Positions 31,973-41,479 of a stretch of 64,000 nt of DNA are shown here, piece after piece (the first letter of the stretch is position 1; each line of letters starts with the position of its first letter). The DNA comes from Bacteroidales bacterium UBA6408 (lineage in GTDB: Bacteria > Bacteroidota > Bacteroidia > Bacteroidales > UBA932), in the NCBI GenBank assembly GCA_002439805.1, contig DJPQ01000092.1:26515-90514 (forward strand). Direction: 5' to 3'. Below the pieces are notes generated by a model, which was not told the origin of the DNA, did not search any database, and worked only from the letters and a program-made list of their open reading frames with translations. A program made the translations under genes and the position numbers.

Positions 31973-34402
31973 CTAGCTCTTCTGAGTGTCGTCTTCCGCA
32001 TTCCCATATCCATATCCGTAACCATATCCATATCCATATCCGTAACCGTTGCCAGCCTTCGCATAAGGCTTGTAGGTCATAGGCACGCCGTTGAGAACTA
32101 TGCACATATGAGTGTAGCGGTTGTTCTCGTAGAGTTCGTTGATTTTCGGAAGAAGCCTCTTGTCGAAAAGTCCGGAACGGGCGATGAAGAGCGTCATATC
32201 GACATACTGCGTCACGATTGCGGCGTCGGCGACAATCTCAATCGGAGGACAGTCGAGGAATATGTAGTCGTATCTCTTCTTAAGTTCCCCAATCATAGTG
32301 ACAAACCTGTCCGAAAGAAGGAGCTCGGTCGGATTCGGAGGAAGGACACCCACCGGAAGGCAGTCGAGATTCTTTGATACATTGACGATTACAGAACCGA
32401 TGTCATTGACGTCGCCGTTGAGATAGGACGAACCGCCGAGAGATGCCGACACACCGAGAGACTTGCCGAGCGACGCCTTGCGGAAGTCCAGATCGACAAT
32501 CACGACGCGGGCCGGCTTGATTGCCATCGCGGCGGCGATGTTTACGCAGTTGAACGTCTTTCCGGAATTAGGGTTGAACGAGGTCAGCATTATCACGTGA
32601 GGTCCCTGCTTCCCGAGCATGAGGTCAAGGTTAGTTCTCATGACCCTGTAGGCCTCGTTCATCATGTCGCGCTTGCCGGCCTTCACGATAATCCGGCAAT
32701 TTTCGTTATCGTACGCCTTCTTCTTGAATCCAAATGCCGCGAACCGCCCTTTCTTAAGCACGGAGAGCGGAATCTCGGCAATGAACGGCACCTTGAGGGA
32801 GGTGAGGTCAAGTTTGGACTTCACGGTGGTGTCAAGCGTCATCCGGAGGAAGAACCACGCGAACGGAATAGCGCAGCCGATGATTATGGCAAGGAGAAGA
32901 ATCATTGCCTTTCTCGGAGCCACAGGGTTCGGGGAGCCGTTAGGACGCATTATGACGCGGGTGTTGCCGACATTGACGAGCGCAGTAATTTCATTTTCCT
33001 CACGTTTCTGAAGCAGGAAGATGTAGAGAGACTCCTTGACCTTCTGCTGACGCTGCATCGAGAGGAGTTCGTATTCCTGTCCGGAGCTTGAAGATATGCG
33101 TTTGAGAATCTGATCCTCCTGCTGCTTGAGCCCGTCGACCTGAAGAGTGAGCGTCGCCACGAGGTTGTCGATGGAGCGGAGTATCGCGCTGCGCATCGAG
33201 GAGATGGAGACATTGAGATCGGCCACCATAGGGTTCTCGCTTCCGGCGGACTTGTAGCGGTCGCGCTGGAGAATGAGCTTGTTGTACTCGCCTATCTGGG
33301 ACTCGACGCTGGCGCTTGCTATTCCCGAGTTTGAAGGAATGAGACTCGCGGCATGTGAAGGGTCATTGAGATAGTCCTTTATGAAATTGGCGATAGAGAG
33401 CTGGTTATTGACCTCGAAGAGCTTTTCCGCATAGGTGGACGACTCTTCAAGGTACTGCTGTGCAACCGCCTTTACGTCAGTGAGATTGTTGTCGGCCTTG
33501 TAGGACTTGAGGTTGCCCTCGATGCCGCCGAGTTCCCGCTCGATTATCCCGAGCCTGTCGGTGATGAAGGAACTGGTGTTACGCGCCGCGCGGTTCTTGT
33601 CATAAAGCCAGACCTCGTTATAGACGTCGATGAGGCTGCTGAGTATGTTCTCGGCGCGTGAAGGGAACTTGTCCTTGTAGTTGAGCACAAGAACGGTGGA
33701 TTCCTTGCTGGATATGTTCGCCGTGAGGTTCTGGCAGTATGCCTTCGCCCGTGCCATCGGATTGGCCCACGAAATGCGTATGTCGTTCTTCCAGTCCTCG
33801 AAGTTCATGGTCGGATGCAGAGTGAGCGAGCCTGCCGGAGTCTCGACGGTCTCCCCAACCTTTCCCTCTACGCCTTCCTTGAGTTCATCCTTTCCGATGC
33901 GGAACTTTGTGAGGATGAAGGTGCTGTCCGACTTTTTCTTCACGGTGAAGGAAAATCCCTTCGTCGGGTTGTTCCCTTCGAGCTTCAGTTCCAGAGGCGT
34001 GTCCCTGTAAAGTTCCACGCTCCTGAGGAACTGCTTCTCGACATAGGTTGTCTGAAGGTTGTTCCTCTCCACGACCGTGAGCATGAGGTCAGGCGACGTG
34101 AACGCCTCCATCTCATTCTCCACGGCGACCGTGTTCCTGAGCCGCATTCCGCCTCCGGTGAATGAGGAGAGGTTGCGGACCGCCGCGTCCTGCGCACTCT
34201 CATCGACGATGAGTTTCGCGCTGCGGCTGTATGTCGATGGCGTCCGGTAGAGATAAACCCCTGCGAGTATGACACAGAGCACTACCCCCGCGACATACCA
34301 CCACTTGTTCGACCAGACGAGATTCCAGATGTCAAGCAGCGAGAACGAGCTCTGATTTCCGTCAAGGCCGCTCTGCTGTGACTGATTGTTGAGTTCTTCC
34401 AT
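31973..34402 (-). CDS. Wzc-like polysaccharide co-polymerase and BY-kinase
   Basis: 809 residues. N-terminal Wzz domain with membrane helix near 33-52, a long periplasmic coiled-coil region (about 250-460), a second helix near 510-530, then the tyrosine-kinase domain. Walker A is NPNSGKTF (near 608), Walker A' is VVIVDLDFRK and Walker B is YIFLDCPP. The tail is a run of seven Tyr-Gly units (about residues 785-800), presumably the autophosphorylation cluster. The protein controls chain length and export of the surface polysaccharide with the Wza-like lipoprotein encoded just upstream (33-bp gap) and the CpsB-like phosphatase just downstream. Confidence 0.9.
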   Translation of the reverse strand: MEELNNQSQQSGLDGNQSSFSLLDIWNLVWSNKWWYVAGVVLCVILAGVYLYRTPSTYSRSAKLIVDESAQDAAVRNLSSFTGGGMRLRNTVAVENEMEAFTSPDLMLTVVERNNLQTTYVEKQFLRSVELYRDTPLELKLEGNNPTKGFSFTVKKKSDSTFILTKFRIGKDELKEGVEGKVGETVETPAGSLTLHPTMNFEDWKNDIRISWANPMARAKAYCQNLTANISSKESTVLVLNYKDKFPSRAENILSSLIDVYNEVWLYDKNRAARNTSSFITDRLGIIERELGGIEGNLKSYKADNNLTDVKAVAQQYLEESSTYAEKLFEVNNQLSIANFIKDYLNDPSHAASLIPSNSGIASASVESQIGEYNKLILQRDRYKSAGSENPMVADLNVSISSMRSAILRSIDNLVATLTLQVDGLKQQEDQILKRISSSSGQEYELLSMQRQQKVKESLYIFLLQKREENEITALVNVGNTRVIMRPNGSPNPVAPRKAMILLLAIIIGCAIPFAWFFLRMTLDTTVKSKLDLTSLKVPFIAEIPLSVLKKGRFAAFGFKKKAYDNENCRIIVKAGKRDMMNEAYRVMRTNLDLMLGKQGPHVIMLTSFNPNSGKTFNCVNIAAAMAIKPARVVIVDLDFRKASLGKSLGVSASLGGSSYLNGDVNDIGSVIVNVSKNLDCLPVGVLPPNPTELLLSDRFVTMIGELKKRYDYIFLDCPPIEIVADAAIVTQYVDMTLFIARSGLFDKRLLPKINELYENNRYTHMCIVLNGVPMTYKPYAKAGNGYGYGYGYGYGYGYGNAEDDTQKS
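32004..32047 (-). repeat. Tyr-Gly-coding microsatellite in the Wzc tail
   Basis: Hexanucleotide CATATC units interspersed with CCGTAAC variants (plus-strand reading) encode seven consecutive Tyr-Gly pairs. Unit changes of 6 nt would add or remove one pair without a frameshift. Confidence 0.85.
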
Positions 34403-34435
34403 ATATTCAGAAAACTTTGAGGTATTAGATTATTG

Positions 34436-35278
34436 TCAATTGTTGCCGCCGCCTCTTAGAACAAGCGTCGTCACGAGCGTGGCGAGTGAAACGAGCAATG
34501 AACCCGACGATATGGCTATACTCGTGATTCTCAGCCCCTTGTCGTCCATCGTCGATTGACGCTGCTTTACCTTTGAAGGCTCGACATAGACGATGTCGTT
34601 CTGCTGGAGGTAATATGCCGGGCTGTTGAAAAGGTCGGTGCTGGTGAGATCGACCTCGTATATCACCCTCTTTCCGTTCTGCTCGCGTATCACGGAGACA
34701 TTCTCGCGCTTACCGAATATCGTGAGGTCCCTCGCGAGGCTTATCGCCTGAAGGATGGTGACCTTGTCTCCCTCGATGGTGTAGGTTCCCGGAGAGGTGA
34801 CCTCACCGAGGACAGAGACCTTGAAATTGGTGAATTCGACCGTGACCACGGCATCGTCAAGATATTTCCTGTCAAGGAGTTCCTTCTTTATCGTCTCGGC
34901 GCATTCCCAACGGGTCTTTCCCGCCACATTGATTTTTCCGAGCACAGGGAAGTCGATGAAGCCGTCGTTGTCAACGGAGTAGCACATAATCCGCTGCGAA
35001 CCTACGCTTGAGACCATTTCGGAACCGGCGCTGTAGGAAACTATCGGAAGATTGAACATCGGCGTCAGTTCAGGAGTTCTGGAACTTACGACGATTGAAA
35101 GCATATCCTTAGGCTGGATTACGATTCCGGCATGCCTGTCGATGGCCTCCGGATTGTTTATGACCTTGTCCTGAAAGTACGGAATGTTCTTGTAGGAGCC
35201 GCAGGAGGCGGCGATGAACATAAGCCCTGCAAGCAGCAGAAGAGCCGTCGCGCCGGGATGCCAGAGTCTTGAATTCAT
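34436..35278 (-). CDS. Wza-like polysaccharide export outer-membrane lipoprotein
   Basis: 280 residues from the ATG at 35278; a TTG at 35290 is less likely. A lipoprotein signal ends in LMFIAASC (modified Cys about 25). The polysaccharide-export domain follows (PKDMLSIVVSSRTPEL, DGFIDFPVLGKINVAGKT), then an SLBB domain (VSVLGEVTSPGTYTIEGD). A C-terminal membrane-like helix, VLRGGGNN at the very end, suits Wza. It is the first gene of the locus after the promoter and is followed by the Wzc-like gene. Confidence 0.9.
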   Translation of the reverse strand: MNSRLWHPGATALLLLAGLMFIAASCGSYKNIPYFQDKVINNPEAIDRHAGIVIQPKDMLSIVVSSRTPELTPMFNLPIVSYSAGSEMVSSVGSQRIMCYSVDNDGFIDFPVLGKINVAGKTRWECAETIKKELLDRKYLDDAVVTVEFTNFKVSVLGEVTSPGTYTIEGDKVTILQAISLARDLTIFGKRENVSVIREQNGKRVIYEVDLTSTDLFNSPAYYLQQNDIVYVEPSKVKQRQSTMDDKGLRITSIAISSGSLLVSLATLVTTLVLRGGGNN

Positions 35279-35365
35279 TTTCAAATACAAAATTTATTAC
35301 ATAAGTAAGCCTTACAGTCCGTATGCGCGCAGATCAAAGTCCCTGCGATTCCAACATACAGCCTG

Positions 35366-35396
35366 CAAAGATAACAACTAATTTTGTTAAAATCAA
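35366..35396 (-). promoter_or_regulatory. Promoter of the polysaccharide export operon
   Basis: Minus-strand TTG (35394-35396), a 20-nt spacer, then TATCTTTG (35366-35373). It lies about 88 bp upstream of the Wza-like ATG and may drive wza, wzc, cpsB and rfbACBD as one unit. Confidence 0.7.
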
Positions 35397-35415
35397 CCAC
35401 GAATGCATGAGGTCG

Positions 35416-36897
35416 TCATTTCTTTCCGTTCTTTGCCGCAGTTTTCCTATAAACCCTGTAGCCGACGGCGGCGACGAGCATGGACATGAGCGGGGATATG
35501 ATGTTGAAGAAGCAGTATGGCAGGTAATCGAGCGTCGCGACCTTCAGCACCGTGGCCTGGGTCATTCCGCAGGAGTTCCACGGTATCAGGACAGAGCAGA
35601 CGGTGGCGGAATCCTCCACGGAACGGCTCAGAAGGCGCGGTTCAAGTCCCTTTTCCCTGTAGAGGTCCTTGTAGAGGCTGCCGGTGAGGATTATCGAGAG
35701 GTACTGGTCCCCGGTTATCATGTTGGCGAAGATTCCTGTGCCGACCGTCGAAGCTACTATCGTGAATGTGCGGTTTATTCCCTTCTGGAGCGCGAGCGTG
35801 AGGCTCTGGAGCATTCCGCTGCCTACGAGGACCCCGCCGAACGCCGCGGCCGATATGACGAGGAATACGGTCGGCAGCATTCCGGTGATGCCGTTGGTGG
35901 CGATGAGCCTGTCAAGCGCCGGATTGCCGACCGAGATACCGGTCGGGCCGTAGGTCGCGGTCATCAGTCCCTTGAAGCCGTCCATAAACGAGAGGTGACC
36001 GTAGTCTGCTACAGGAAGCCCCGAGGCTATGTGCCAGACGATGTGGGGCTGGAAGATGAGGGCGGCGACGGCGGCGAGAAGGACGGCGACGAAAAGAGTG
36101 AGAATGGCAGGCATCTTTCTGGCTATCAGCACGCCGGTTATGAGCGGGACAATCAGGAGCCAGAGGTTTATGTCGAAGGCGGAGGCGAGGTCTGAGGAAA
36201 ATTCGGTGATTGTGCCCTGTGAGTTCACGTCATGGGTGAGGCTGACGATTAGGAATATGACGAGGGCTATGGCGAACGAAGGAATGGTCGTGATGAGCAT
36301 ATAGCGTATATGCGTGAAAAGCGGCGTGCCTGCGGACGAGGACGCGAGGGTCGTGGTGTCGGAGAGCGGGGATATCTTGTCTCCGAAATATGCGCCCGAG
36401 ATTATCGCTCCGGCCGTCCACCCGGCGGAGTAGCCCTGCGCGGCGCCGATTCCGATGAGCGCGACTCCTACTGTCGCTATTGTGGTCCAGGAACTTCCGG
36501 TCATGACGGAGATGAGGGCGCAGATGGCGCAGGTGGCGAAGAGGAATATCTTGGGGGTTATGATCTTCATCCCGTAATATATCATCATCGGCACGATTCC
36601 GCTGACCATCCATGTTCCGGCGACGGCTCCGATGAGGAAGAGGATGAGTATGGCGGAGCTCACGGAGCGGATGTTGTCCATTATTCCGTTCTCGAAGTCG
36701 GCCCACTTGACCTTGTAGAATATCATGGATATGGCGACCACGACACCGGATGCAAGGAGGAGCGACACTTGACTGGCCCCGTCGAGGGCGCTTCCGCCGA
36801 AGACTCTGATTACAATCGAAAGGGTTGCGGCCAAGAACGCGAAGGGTATCAGCGAGACCCACACGGCCGGTATTTTACCGGGGTTTATTAACTTCAT
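35416..36897 (-). CDS. nhaC: Na+/H+ antiporter NhaC family
   Basis: 493 residues with about 11-12 hydrophobic segments. Family blocks: ISGAYFGDKISPLSDTTTLA with conserved acidic residues in the middle, GTGIFANMITGDQYLSIIL and EDSATVCSVLIPWNSCGMTQ near the C-terminus. NhaC antiporters exchange Na+ for H+ at the inner membrane. The gene lies 18 bp after lpd. With the Na+-pumping decarboxylase elsewhere in the window it fits a sodium economy. Confidence 0.88.
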   Translation of the reverse strand: MKLINPGKIPAVWVSLIPFAFLAATLSIVIRVFGGSALDGASQVSLLLASGVVVAISMIFYKVKWADFENGIMDNIRSVSSAILILFLIGAVAGTWMVSGIVPMMIYYGMKIITPKIFLFATCAICALISVMTGSSWTTIATVGVALIGIGAAQGYSAGWTAGAIISGAYFGDKISPLSDTTTLASSSAGTPLFTHIRYMLITTIPSFAIALVIFLIVSLTHDVNSQGTITEFSSDLASAFDINLWLLIVPLITGVLIARKMPAILTLFVAVLLAAVAALIFQPHIVWHIASGLPVADYGHLSFMDGFKGLMTATYGPTGISVGNPALDRLIATNGITGMLPTVFLVISAAAFGGVLVGSGMLQSLTLALQKGINRTFTIVASTVGTGIFANMITGDQYLSIILTGSLYKDLYREKGLEPRLLSRSVEDSATVCSVLIPWNSCGMTQATVLKVATLDYLPYCFFNIISPLMSMLVAAVGYRVYRKTAAKNGKK

Positions 36898-36915
36898 ATA
36901 TATAATCTATATTAC

Positions 36916-38478
36916 TCACATAGCTGCGCACGCCTGTATTATCTCGGACAAGGTCGGGTGCGGGTGGATTATGTTGCGGAGTTCGGAGACGGTGGCGTTG
37001 AAGTTCATCAGGGCGGTGACCTCGCCGATGAGGTCGGAGGCTCCGGAGCCGAGGATGTGACAGCCGAGGATCTGGCCGTCGCGAAGGTTCGGCTGCCCCG
37101 GCTGCGCGACTATGAGCTTGCAGTAGCCTTCGGAGGCATCCGAGGCAAGAGCCTTGCCGTTGGCCCGGTAGAAGGACTTGAGAGCCTTGAAGGCTATGCC
37201 CTTCTCCTTGCAGTCCTCTTCAGTGAGTCCGACCGCCGCGACTTCCGGGACGGTGAACACGGCCGCCGGCATGATGTCGAGGCGGATGGATGAACGGCAG
37301 CCGTGCAGCGGGGCTTCGGCATCGCCAGAGCGTTTTTCCCCGACACCGTCCATGCCGCCGAGGATGTGCTCAAGGGCGACCCGGCCCTGAAATGTGGCGG
37401 CGTGCGCGAGCATCATCCTGCCGTTGACGTCACCAATGGCATACACGCCGGGAAGCGTCGTCTGCATATTTTCATCGACGTGAATCCCTCTTCTGTCGGC
37501 TTCGATGCCCTTGCATCCCGTGATGACGCGGGCGTCCGGCACGCGGCCCACGGCCATGAGAACCCTGTCAGAGACCACCGCGGACGCCTTTTCTCCGCTG
37601 CGGACGGTGACAATCTGAATCAGTTTCCCGCTCTGTGCACTATCCCTGCCGTCGGGATTCTCCCCTGCTCCTGATTCCCAAGGGAATGCACATTCGGAAG
37701 ACGCCTCCTCCGATGCCGAGATACCCGTCACCTCCGTTCCCGTGAGAATCGTTATTCCGGACTTGGAGAGCGACTGCTTGAGACGCTTGGCAAGGTCGGC
37801 GTCGAAATGCGGGAGAATTGTCTTGCAGTATTCTATTACGGTTACTTTCGAGCCGAGGGAAGCGAAGACGGAGGCAAACTCCAGCCCTATCACTCCCCCG
37901 CCGATGACCGTAAGGCGCTTCGGAAGTTCCTTGAGCCTGAGCATATCGGAGGATGATAGAACACCGGGAGTGTCCGCCGCTCCGGGGACGTTCAGCCATG
38001 CCGGATGGGAACCGGTCGCTATAATTATGCGGTCGGCCGTGTATTCGGCACAGGAGTCAAATTCCGGGGAGAGGTTCATGTCCGAGGCGGTTTCGGTCGG
38101 CCAGACATGGACCGTGTGCGCATTGACTATGCGCGCGATGCCGCGGACTATTTCAACGCCCCTTAGCAGGCTTTCGACTCCGGAGCGGAGCTGTTCCACT
38201 ACGGCATCCTTGCGGGCGACCATACCGGCAAGCGCGTCATCGGGAACGGATGACGGGATAGATTGGTCGGAATCCGGGGCTACAGGATTCAGTTTCTCTG
38301 ACATGAGCCGGTAGAGGTGGGCGTCATGGCAAAGGCACTTGGTGGGGATGCAGCCCTCGTTCAGGCAGGTTCCCCCGAGGGGACCGGCTGTGACGAGAGT
38401 GACATCAAGCCCTTTCCGGGCTGCGGCAACGGCGGTTTCATATCCGCCCGGACCTGCGCCGATTATAATAAGTTTCAT
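36916..38478 (-). CDS. lpd: Dihydrolipoyl dehydrogenase
   Basis: 520 residues. FAD motif IIGAGPGGYETA at the N-terminus, redox-active disulfide in GGTCLNEGCIPTKC (about 34-47), NAD motif VIGGGVIGLEFASVFASLG, and C-terminal active-site His in HPHPTLSE. An insertion of about 30 residues (SEEASSECAFPWESG and following, about 37625-37720 in DNA) lies in the NAD domain. It supplies the L-protein of the glycine cleavage system encoded just upstream and could also serve other 2-oxoacid dehydrogenases. REP-like repeats lie between it and gcvPB. Confidence 0.92.
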   Translation of the reverse strand: MKLIIIGAGPGGYETAVAAARKGLDVTLVTAGPLGGTCLNEGCIPTKCLCHDAHLYRLMSEKLNPVAPDSDQSIPSSVPDDALAGMVARKDAVVEQLRSGVESLLRGVEIVRGIARIVNAHTVHVWPTETASDMNLSPEFDSCAEYTADRIIIATGSHPAWLNVPGAADTPGVLSSSDMLRLKELPKRLTVIGGGVIGLEFASVFASLGSKVTVIEYCKTILPHFDADLAKRLKQSLSKSGITILTGTEVTGISASEEASSECAFPWESGAGENPDGRDSAQSGKLIQIVTVRSGEKASAVVSDRVLMAVGRVPDARVITGCKGIEADRRGIHVDENMQTTLPGVYAIGDVNGRMMLAHAATFQGRVALEHILGGMDGVGEKRSGDAEAPLHGCRSSIRLDIMPAAVFTVPEVAAVGLTEEDCKEKGIAFKALKSFYRANGKALASDASEGYCKLIVAQPGQPNLRDGQILGCHILGSGASDLIGEVTALMNFNATVSELRNIIHPHPTLSEIIQACAAM

Positions 38479-38511
38479 TTAAAGCAGTTACAATGTTCTT
38501 TTTTTTCAGCA

Positions 38512-38553
38512 CAAAGATTCCTCGGCTTCACTCCGTTTCGCTCGGAATGACAG
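38512..38553. repeat. REP-like 42-bp intergenic repeat
   Basis: CAAAGATTCCTCGGCTTCAC to CTCGGAATGACAG; same unit as 8221-8262 with several substitutions. It lies between gcvPB and lpd. Confidence 0.75.
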
Positions 38554-38562
38554 AAGGATTAG

Positions 38563-38586
38563 CTCCGTTCCGCTCGGAATGACAGA
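38563..38586. repeat. Partial REP-like repeat
   Basis: A second, truncated 3' end of the repeat (CTCCGTTCCGCTCGGAATGA followed by CAGA) directly downstream of the full copy, resembling a tandem arrangement. Confidence 0.6.
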
Positions 38587-38599
38587 AGTGGAGTGACAG

Positions 38600-40087
38600 T
38601 CAGAAGCACAGCTTCGGGTTGCGGGCGGCGGAGGTCTCGTCGGGGCGGCGTACCGGTGTGGTGTGCGGTGCGGTCTTGAGGTTCTCCGGGTCGGTGATCG
38701 CCTCTTCGGCAATCCTGTGCATTACCTCGATGAAGGCATCCAGAGTATCCTTGGACTCCGTCTCGGTCGGCTCAATCATGAGCGCCTGATGGAACAGGAG
38801 CGGGAAATAGATTGTCGGGGCATGGAAGCCGTAGTCGAGAAGCCGCTTGGCAATGTCCAGAGTGGTTACGCCGGTCGATTTGTCCTTCAGACCGTCATAG
38901 ACAAACTCGTGCTTGCAGACGGACCGGATTGGAAGTTCGAAGCTGTCCTTGAGCGATTCCTTTATGTAGTTGGCATTGAGCGTGGCAAGCGGTCCGACCG
39001 CCTTGACATTCTCGCGTCCGAGCATCCTGATGTAGCACAGGGCCTTGAGCAGCACGGCGAAATTACCCTGAAATCCGCTGACACGACCGAGGGAATCCTT
39101 TTCCGACACGGCATAGTCGACGGACAAAGGCTGTCCGACGCCGCCATGGCCATCATGATGTTTCCCTGCGACATAGAAATCCGGCTGAGGCAGATACTTC
39201 ACGAGATGCGCGGCGACGCCGACCGGACCCGCTCCCGGGCCACCTCCGCCATGGGGTGTGGAGAAGGACTTGTGCAGGTTCAGGTGCATGATGTCAAAGC
39301 CCATATCGCCCGGGCGCACGACTCCGATGAGCGGGTTCATGTTCGCGCCGTCATAGTAGAGCAGTCCGCCGCACTCATGCACCAGAGCGGCGATTTCCCT
39401 GATTTCTGTCTCGAAGAGGCCGAGCGTGTTCGGATTGGTCATCATGATTCCGGCAACCGTCTCGTCCAGCAGCGGCTTCAGGTCCTCCACGTCTATGCGC
39501 CCGTCCGGACGCGACTTGACCTGAACGACCTCAAGGCCGCAGACGGCTGCTGAGGCGGGATTGGTCCCATGGGCGGAGTCGGGCACAATGACCTTGCGGC
39601 GGCCGAGGTCTCCGCGTGAGATGTGGTACTGCCTCATGACCATAAGACCCGTAAGCTCCCCATGCGCTCCGGCAAAGGGGTTGAGCGTGAAGGCGGCCAT
39701 TCCCGTAATCGCGGAGAGGGCCTGCGACAGTTCCTCATAGACCTTACGGCATCCCTCGACGGTAGAGGCCGGCTGGAGAGGGTGAATCCCGGCAAATGCC
39801 GGCATGGAGGCTATCTCCTCGTTGATTTTCGGATTGTATTTCATCGTGCAGCTGCCCAGCGGATAGAAGCCGCTGTCAACTCCGAAGTTCATCTGAGAGA
39901 GGTTCGTATAGTGGCGCACGACATCAGGCTCACTGACCTGAGGCAGGTCGGCAGGCTCGTCGCGGAGCAATCCTCCCGGCACAGACCCTCCGAGGCAGAA
40001 CTCCGACGGCCATGCATTTGAGGGAAGAGTATATCCCCTTCTTCCGGGAGAGGAAAGTTCAAATATAAGTTTGTCGTAGTATTTCAT
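38600..40087 (-). CDS. gcvPB: Glycine dehydrogenase (decarboxylating) subunit 2
   Basis: 495 residues. The PLP-binding lysine is in LNLHKSFSTPHGGGGPG, as in the C-terminal half of P-protein. MTNPNTLGLFE and DGANMNPLIGVVRPGDMGFD are typical. The enzyme works with GcvPA as a two-subunit P-protein to decarboxylate glycine and load the lipoyl arm of GcvH. It lies 14 bp after gcvPA. The C-terminal 25 residues are Arg/Pro-rich and not conserved. Confidence 0.93.
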   Translation of the reverse strand: MKYYDKLIFELSSPGRRGYTLPSNAWPSEFCLGGSVPGGLLRDEPADLPQVSEPDVVRHYTNLSQMNFGVDSGFYPLGSCTMKYNPKINEEIASMPAFAGIHPLQPASTVEGCRKVYEELSQALSAITGMAAFTLNPFAGAHGELTGLMVMRQYHISRGDLGRRKVIVPDSAHGTNPASAAVCGLEVVQVKSRPDGRIDVEDLKPLLDETVAGIMMTNPNTLGLFETEIREIAALVHECGGLLYYDGANMNPLIGVVRPGDMGFDIMHLNLHKSFSTPHGGGGPGAGPVGVAAHLVKYLPQPDFYVAGKHHDGHGGVGQPLSVDYAVSEKDSLGRVSGFQGNFAVLLKALCYIRMLGRENVKAVGPLATLNANYIKESLKDSFELPIRSVCKHEFVYDGLKDKSTGVTTLDIAKRLLDYGFHAPTIYFPLLFHQALMIEPTETESKDTLDAFIEVMHRIAEEAITDPENLKTAPHTTPVRRPDETSAARNPKLCF

Positions 40088-40100
40088 ATTCCGTTCTCCC

Positions 40101-41465
40101 CTATTTTTCTATGGTTTCCACTTTTTCCAGCGACTTCACGACATTAACCAGCGCGTCGCATTCTTCCTTCGTATGCTTTTCCGTGACGCAGAACGAGACG
40201 AATCCCTCCTCTGTGGCCACGCCACCGAAAAACCCGGCGTCAAGAAGAGCCTGCTGCAGTTCCGCAATCCCGACAAGCGGCCTCAGGACAAATTCCTTAA
40301 GGAACGGGCGCGGCTGGGGGAAAGGTTCGGCGAAAAGTCCGGTTTTCAGGAGTTCAGACCGGAGATAATGCGCCCCGGCACAGCTGAGTTCGTTGATTTC
40401 ACGAAGCCCTTCCGGACCGAGAAGCGACACATAGACAGCGACATAGAGCGCCATCAGCGACTGGTTCGAGCAGATGTTCGAGGTTGCCTTCTCTCGGCGG
40501 ATGTGCTGTTCGCGGGCCTGAAGGGTCAGCACGAATGCGCGCTTGCCATCGACGTCAACGGTCTCTCCCACAAGGCGTCCGGGAAGTTTGCGCATGAAAT
40601 CACGGCGGCAGGCAAGGAATCCGACATAAGGGCCTCCGAAGGAAAGCGGAATCCCGAGCGGCTGGGCATCGCCGCAGGCAATGTCGGAGCCGTTCTCACC
40701 GGCGGTCCTGAGCACCGCCATGGCGGACAGGTCGCAGTACTCGACAAGCAGTGCCCCCGCAGCATGGAGGGCATCGGCATAGCCGCTCAAATCCTCGATG
40801 ACCCCGAAGCGGTTGATGCCCGGAACGAGAAGCCCGGCCACGTCGCCTGCGGCAAGTTCCTTTCCGGCCGCCTCAAAATCAGTCACTCCGTCCTTTGCCG
40901 GAACGACAGTCAGCTGAACTCCATGAAATTTGGCGTAGGTCGCCACGACATCGCGCACGGCAGGGAGCAGCGCTCCGGAAACAAGGAAGCGCGTCTTTTT
41001 CTTCGTGCAGGCAAGTGTCATGAACATCGCCTCGGCTGCGGAAGTCGCCCCGTCGTACATCGAAGCGTTCGCGACGTCCATCCCGGTCAGACGGCATATG
41101 ATCGTCTGCCACTCAAAGATGTAGCGCAGAGTTCCCTGCGAAACCTCCGCCTGATAGGGCGTGTATGCCGTCAGAAATTCCGAACGGGAGAGGATGTAGG
41201 GAACGACGGAAGGAGAATAGTGGTCGTAGGCCCCGCATCCGGCAAAGACCTTCAGCGGAACATTAAGCGATGCAATGTCCTCGAAGTACCTGCGTACCTC
41301 TATCTCCGACATCGCCGGCGGCAGGTCATACTCACTGTCGTATATGAATTCAGACGGAACATCGGAGTACAGGTCTTCAATCCCCCGCACTCCGACCCGT
41401 TCCAGCATCTGAGCAATATCTCCCTCTGTATGAGGGAAATACGCAAACTTGTTTATCTCCTGCAT
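40101..41465 (-). CDS. gcvPA: Glycine dehydrogenase (decarboxylating) subunit 1
   Basis: 454 residues, N-terminal half of the glycine decarboxylase P-protein. Blocks: FAGCGAYDHYSPSVVPYI, FLTAYTPYQAEVSQGTL, DVANASMYDGATSAAEA, QPLGIPLSFGGPYVGF and REKATSNICSNQSLMAL. Forms the active P-protein with GcvPB, encoded just downstream. The gap to gcvH (about 132 bp) is filled by a structured repeat. Confidence 0.93.
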   Translation of the reverse strand: MQEINKFAYFPHTEGDIAQMLERVGVRGIEDLYSDVPSEFIYDSEYDLPPAMSEIEVRRYFEDIASLNVPLKVFAGCGAYDHYSPSVVPYILSRSEFLTAYTPYQAEVSQGTLRYIFEWQTIICRLTGMDVANASMYDGATSAAEAMFMTLACTKKKTRFLVSGALLPAVRDVVATYAKFHGVQLTVVPAKDGVTDFEAAGKELAAGDVAGLLVPGINRFGVIEDLSGYADALHAAGALLVEYCDLSAMAVLRTAGENGSDIACGDAQPLGIPLSFGGPYVGFLACRRDFMRKLPGRLVGETVDVDGKRAFVLTLQAREQHIRREKATSNICSNQSLMALYVAVYVSLLGPEGLREINELSCAGAHYLRSELLKTGLFAEPFPQPRPFLKEFVLRPLVGIAELQQALLDAGFFGGVATEEGFVSFCVTEKHTKEECDALVNVVKSLEKVETIEK

Positions 41466-41479
41466 AAAATAATGGTTTT

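Noticed and set aside
32004..32047. Short repeats in the Wzc tail as a CRISPR-like array
   Set aside because: Units are 6 nt without spacers and are coding; they are a microsatellite.
38600..41465. GcvPA/GcvPB as a broken gcvP
   Set aside because: The two-subunit form of glycine decarboxylase is normal in many bacteria, and both frames are complete with a 14-bp gap.
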